Below are positions 4,930 through 7,838 of a DNA stretch of 7,838 nt, piece after piece (position 1 is the first letter of the stretch; every line of letters starts with the position of its first letter). The translations under genes were made by a program, and so were the position numbers. Below the pieces are notes generated by a model, which saw nothing but the letters and a program-made list of their open reading frames with translations, was not told where the DNA came from and did no database searches. The stretch is taken from assembly GCA_052387115.1 (NCBI GenBank), contig JBQTJM010000221.1, positions 1 to 7,838 of the forward strand, read 5' to 3'. Origin of the DNA: JACCXJ01 sp052387115 (GTDB lineage: Bacteria; Pseudomonadota; Gammaproteobacteria; JACCXJ01).

Positions 4930-6882
4930 ATGCCGGCGATGACCCGCAGGCATCCGGCGGTCGCCGGGGGCCGTTTGCTCATCGCCTTCTTCGCCATCGC
5001 GTGCGGAGACGTGCAGTCCTTGCCGACCCCGCAGCCGCTCCTGATGGCCGGCAAGCGTTCCCTGTATCAGCGCGTCCTGGCGAGCCCCGGGACGCTCCTG
5101 CTCAAAGAGCCGGGCAGTGCTGCCGACGCCGGCCAACCCGTCACGCCCTTCACGACCTTCTACGTCTATGGCCGCCGCGAGGTGGGGGGCGAGGAATGGT
5201 TGGAGATCGGCCCCGACAGCCATGGCAAGGTGGCCGGTTTCGCCCCGACGCGCCAGTTGATCCCGTGGAACCAGGCCTTGACCGTGACCTTCAAGGACCC
5301 GGCCTCGGGCGAGCGCGTGCTCCTGTTTCGCGATCGCGACAGCCTCAAGCGCCTCATCGACCAGAACGACCTCGAGAGCTACGAGCGCTACTATGACGAG
5401 GCGATCCGGGGAGACCCCTCCGCCGACTCGCCGATCGTCGCCATCCAGCCCGGCACCCGCATCGACATCGAAAAGGACTTCTACCTGGTCCCCATCAAAC
5501 ATCACGAGGACCTGTACCTTCAGGAGCGGCCGGCGCGGCTCCTCGAGGTCGCCTCCGTGCCGCTCGACGGCGGCGGGCAGGACGCGGTGGCGCGTCCGTT
5601 CCGCACCGGGATCGTGTTCGTCATGGACGCCACCCAGTCCATGCGGCCTTACATCGAGCGCACCCGTGCCGTCACGCGGCGCGTCTATGAGGCTATCACG
5701 GGCGCCGGCCTACGCGGCCAGGTGAGCTTCGGTCTGACCGCCTTCCGGGACCATCTGGCCGCACCCACGGACCAGCGGTTTCTGGCCAGGAACTTCGCCA
5801 CCCTCGACACCGGTACGGATGCACGGCGGTTCTTCCAGCAGGTCGCGGGCCTGCGTGCCTCCGAGGTCACCAACGCCGACTTCGTGGAGGACGCCTATGC
5901 CGGGATCAAGGATGCCATCGAGGGCAACCCCTGGTCGGATTTCGATGCCCGTTACATCGTGCTCGTGACCGATGCGAGCGCGCGCGAGGCCGGCGATCCG
6001 CTGTCCAGCACCGGTCTCGACCTCGCCGGGATCCGGCAGTTGGCGCGCGACCGCGGCATTGCGGTGTGGGTCATGCACCTGAAGACGCCCATGGGGGAGA
6101 TGGACCACCAGAGGGCCGAGCAACAGTACCGGGCGCTGTCCGAATATCCAGGGATCGGCGAGTTGTATTATGGGGTCGGGATGGGGTCGGCGGATGAGTT
6201 CCAACGCGTCCTCCATACCCTGGCCGGTCAGATTGCCGCCCAAGTCCAGATCGCGGCGAAGGGCGGCTCGTCGCCTCCGCCAGCGGGGCAGGGAGACGAG
6301 GCCCTGACCTCGCTGCAGAAACGCATCGCCAAGCTCGGCCATGCCCTGCGCATGAAGTATCTCCAGGCCAAGGGCGGGGACAAGCCCCCGCAGGTCTTCG
6401 ATGCCTGGCTGGTGGACCGCGACCCGCGCAACCCCGAGGAAACCACCATCGAGGTCCGCGTGCTCCTCACGCGCGACCAGTTGAGCGATCTGCGCAACGC
6501 GCTCACCCAGGTCCTGGAGCTGGCCGAGGAGGGGGTGCTCTCGCCCCGCAACTTCGTGGCCGAGCTCAAGGCCATGGCCGCGCGTCTGAGCCGCGACCAG
6601 GAAGCCCCCGCCGGCCCCCCGGGGGGCAGCTCCTTGGCCGAGCTCGGGCTCATCGGGGAATACGTCGAGGACCTGCCCTACCGCAGCGAGGTCCTGGGGC
6701 TGTCACTCGATGACTGGGAGGCGTGGCCCGCGGAGCGGCAACTGGACTTCGTGCACCGCCTGGAGAGCAAGGTCCAGTACTACCAGGCCCTGCACGACCA
6801 CACCGATCTGTGGGTATCGCTCAACGGCGGCCCGATCACGGGCGAATCGGTGTTTCCGGTGTTGCTCGAGTTGCTGCCGTAA
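4930..6882 (+). CDS. VWA-domain (lipo)protein resembling the extracytoplasmic half of T6SS kinase PpkA
   Basis: This 650-residue exported protein has no kinase domain. The N-terminus (TRRHPAVAGGRLLIAFFAIAC-GD) has basic residues, a hydrophobic core and Cys25 in a relaxed lipobox, so it is probably a lipoprotein. Residues ~38-110 (LYQRVLASPGTLLL...FYVYGRREVGGEEWLEIG) look like an SH3b-type domain. A VWA domain follows (~228-420) with MIDAS residues in D233-A-T-Q-S237, T270 (GLTAFRD) and D348 (LVTDAS). The rest, after a Pro/Gly-rich linker, is mainly helical and contains a second low-complexity break (APAGPPGGSS). The DxTxSM form of the MIDAS followed by RPYIERTR, and the SH3b-VWA order, match what I know of the periplasmic part of PpkA, the Thr kinase of type VI secretion. 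The frame is open back to 4792, but ATG 4930 (or 4939) fits the signal peptide and starts five bases after the previous stop. A role as periplasmic sensor coupled to the ABC transporter downstream is inferred. Confidence 0.82.
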   Translation: MPAMTRRHPAVAGGRLLIAFFAIACGDVQSLPTPQPLLMAGKRSLYQRVLASPGTLLLKEPGSAADAGQPVTPFTTFYVYGRREVGGEEWLEIGPDSHGKVAGFAPTRQLIPWNQALTVTFKDPASGERVLLFRDRDSLKRLIDQNDLESYERYYDEAIRGDPSADSPIVAIQPGTRIDIEKDFYLVPIKHHEDLYLQERPARLLEVASVPLDGGGQDAVARPFRTGIVFVMDATQSMRPYIERTRAVTRRVYEAITGAGLRGQVSFGLTAFRDHLAAPTDQRFLARNFATLDTGTDARRFFQQVAGLRASEVTNADFVEDAYAGIKDAIEGNPWSDFDARYIVLVTDASAREAGDPLSSTGLDLAGIRQLARDRGIAVWVMHLKTPMGEMDHQRAEQQYRALSEYPGIGELYYGVGMGSADEFQRVLHTLAGQIAAQVQIAAKGGSSPPPAGQGDEALTSLQKRIAKLGHALRMKYLQAKGGDKPPQVFDAWLVDRDPRNPEETTIEVRVLLTRDQLSDLRNALTQVLELAEEGVLSPRNFVAELKAMAARLSRDQEAPAGPPGGSSLAELGLIGEYVEDLPYRSEVLGLSLDDWEAWPAERQLDFVHRLESKVQYYQALHDHTDLWVSLNGGPITGESVFPVLLELLP

Positions 6883-6894
6883 AAACGCTGCACG

Positions 6895-7620
6895 ATGAGC
6901 GTCGTCTACCACCTCAAAGGGGTGGTCAAGAGCCGGGCCGTGAACGGTGTGGGTTTCAGGCTCGTGGTCCCGTCGATTCAAATCAAAGACCGCGAGGCCG
7001 TGGCCCTGGTCGGTTACAGCGGCTCCGGCAAGAGCACCTTGCTCGATCTCCTGGCCCTGGTGTTGCGGCCGGACGAGGCCGGGCGCTTCACCTTCCTCCC
7101 GCGCGGGGTGCGCGCGACGGATGTCGCCGCGACCTGGAAGGCCGGGGCGCAGGACACCCTCTCCGATCTGCGCAAGCGCCACATCGGCTATGTGCTCCAG
7201 ACCGGGGGACTCTTGCCCTACCTCACGGTGGGCGAGAACATCGGGCTGTCGCGGCGCCTCTTGGGCCTGCCCGCCGACGGCACCGTCGAGCATCTCGCTA
7301 GGATCCTCGGCGTGGAGCGCCATCTGAGCAAGCTCCCGGCCTTCCTGTCGGCCGGTGAGCGCCAGCGCGTGGCCTTCGCCAGGGCGCTGGCGCACCGGCC
7401 TTCGATCGTCATCGCCGACGAGCCGACCGCCTCCCTCGATCCCATCACCGCGCGCCGCGTCCTCGGCGCGGTCATGGATCTCGTGAAGGAGCTGGGCGTC
7501 ACGCTCATCACCGCGAGCCACGACTGGGCGCAGGTCAACAAGCTCGACTTCCGCAGCCTCCATCAGGAGTCGCGCGAGCGCAAGGGCGGGAACGTCGTGG
7601 AATCGTTGTTCCGGGATTGA
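6895..7620 (+). CDS. ABC transporter ATP-binding protein (LolD/MacB/TagT-like)
   Basis: This 241-residue ATPase powers a transporter whose permease starts five bases downstream. Walker A is GYSGSGKST (G40-T48, Lys46) and the Q-loop is at Q102 (YVLQTGGLLPYLTVGENI). The signature is LSAGERQRV (151-159), Walker B is IVIADEPTASLD (171-182) and the H-loop is H209 (TASHD). All catalytic residues are present; the signature has Ala-Gly-Glu instead of the common Gly-Gly-Gln, a variation seen in this group. Length and motif context fit the LolD/FtsE/MacB subfamily, which works with FtsX-type permeases on mechanotransmission or lipoprotein handling instead of classical transport. A stretch at ~62-90 between Walker A and the Q-loop is longer and less conserved than in LolD. 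In type VI clusters TagT plays this role. No clear ribosome binding site precedes the ATG, so translational coupling to the VWA gene (12-bp gap) is likely. Confidence 0.93.
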   Translation: MSVVYHLKGVVKSRAVNGVGFRLVVPSIQIKDREAVALVGYSGSGKSTLLDLLALVLRPDEAGRFTFLPRGVRATDVAATWKAGAQDTLSDLRKRHIGYVLQTGGLLPYLTVGENIGLSRRLLGLPADGTVEHLARILGVERHLSKLPAFLSAGERQRVAFARALAHRPSIVIADEPTASLDPITARRVLGAVMDLVKELGVTLITASHDWAQVNKLDFRSLHQESRERKGGNVVESLFRD

Positions 7621-7625
7621 GCGCG

Positions 7626-7838
7626 ATGGCGGAGTGGCGCGATGTGGCGCGCCTGGCGTTTCGCGATTACAGCCACGAATGGCACATCTCGGGCTGTTTC
7701 ATCCTGGGGCTGGCCGCGGTCCTGGCCCCGCTGCTCGTGCTCTTCGGGCTCAAGTTTGGACTCGTCACCAGCATGCTCACCGCGCTCGCGGAGGACCCTC
7801 AGAAGCGCGAGCTCAAGCCGCTCGGCAGCGGGCACTAC
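7626..7838 (+). CDS. FtsX/LolC/TagS-like ABC permease, N-terminal part (runs off the window)
   Basis: Only the first 71 codons are visible. A short amphipathic start (WRDVARLAFRDYSHEWHIS) is followed by one strong TM segment (CFILGLAAVLAPLLVLFGLKFGL). The start of an extracytoplasmic domain comes next (TSMLTALAEDPQKRELKPLGSGHY). This layout, one TM helix followed by a large periplasmic domain, is that of FtsX/MacB/LolC-type permeases. The LAPLLVLFGLKFG and DP-x-x-RE-x-x-P-x-GSG features are like those I associate with the TagS-type permease of type VI Tag modules. ATG 7626 is five bases after the ATPase stop. The two products should form one complex in the inner membrane, positioned to contact the VWA protein in the periplasm. 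The rest of the gene is outside the window, so the assignment rests on the N-terminus and its neighbour. Confidence 0.8.
   Translation, partial: MAEWRDVARLAFRDYSHEWHISGCFILGLAAVLAPLLVLFGLKFGLVTSMLTALAEDPQKRELKPLGSGHY

Noticed and set aside
6703..7563. 286-codon open frame on the - strand, and 4723-5505, 5710-6342 likewise
   Set aside because: All are antisense to the VWA and ATPase genes with intact motifs, and show no domain of their own.

Overview
The window is GC-rich, densely coding bacterial DNA. The gene families (a multi-membrane-segment histidine kinase, an ABC-2 permease, a PpkA-like VWA protein and a LolD/TagT-like ATPase) suggest a gammaproteobacterium or a related proteobacterium, perhaps an environmental or sulfur-oxidiser type lineage. 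The lineage is inference: there is no rRNA or other marker gene here.

Left part (1-2120). The window opens inside the last 57 codons of an adenylate-forming enzyme, probably of the phenylacetate-CoA ligase type, on the + strand. It converges on a long - strand gene for a membrane histidine kinase with about eight TM segments, a GAF-like region and an HDIKN-type H-box. The two genes meet in a ~149-bp near-perfect palindrome with 20-bp perfect terminal inverted repeats. The palindrome supplies the stop codons of both genes and probably acts as a two-way terminator. It looks like a MITE or REP-like element.

Middle part (2121-4018). A short intergenic region with back-to-back promoter candidates separates the kinase from a divergent ABC-2-type permease (2161-2955). 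The permease is followed after 15 bp by a membrane-anchored, helical-repeat-like protein (2971-3699). No ATPase partner for this permease is visible. A 319-bp non-coding stretch follows. It holds a 9-bp-stem perfect hairpin between two imperfect 32-bp direct repeats.

Right part (4019-7838). Four tightly spaced + strand genes form an operon that runs off the window. They encode a single-pass membrane protein with Sel1-like repeats and two 15-bp minisatellite arrays, a VWA protein with a lipoprotein-like signal, an ABC ATPase of the LolD/TagT type, and the start of an FtsX/LolC/TagS-like permease. The VWA protein resembles the extracytoplasmic half of the type VI secretion kinase PpkA but carries no kinase domain. 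This is the most interesting part: it looks like a variant of the TagQRST-PpkA envelope-signalling module of type VI secretion, with the PpkA sensor half recast as a free periplasmic (lipo)protein.
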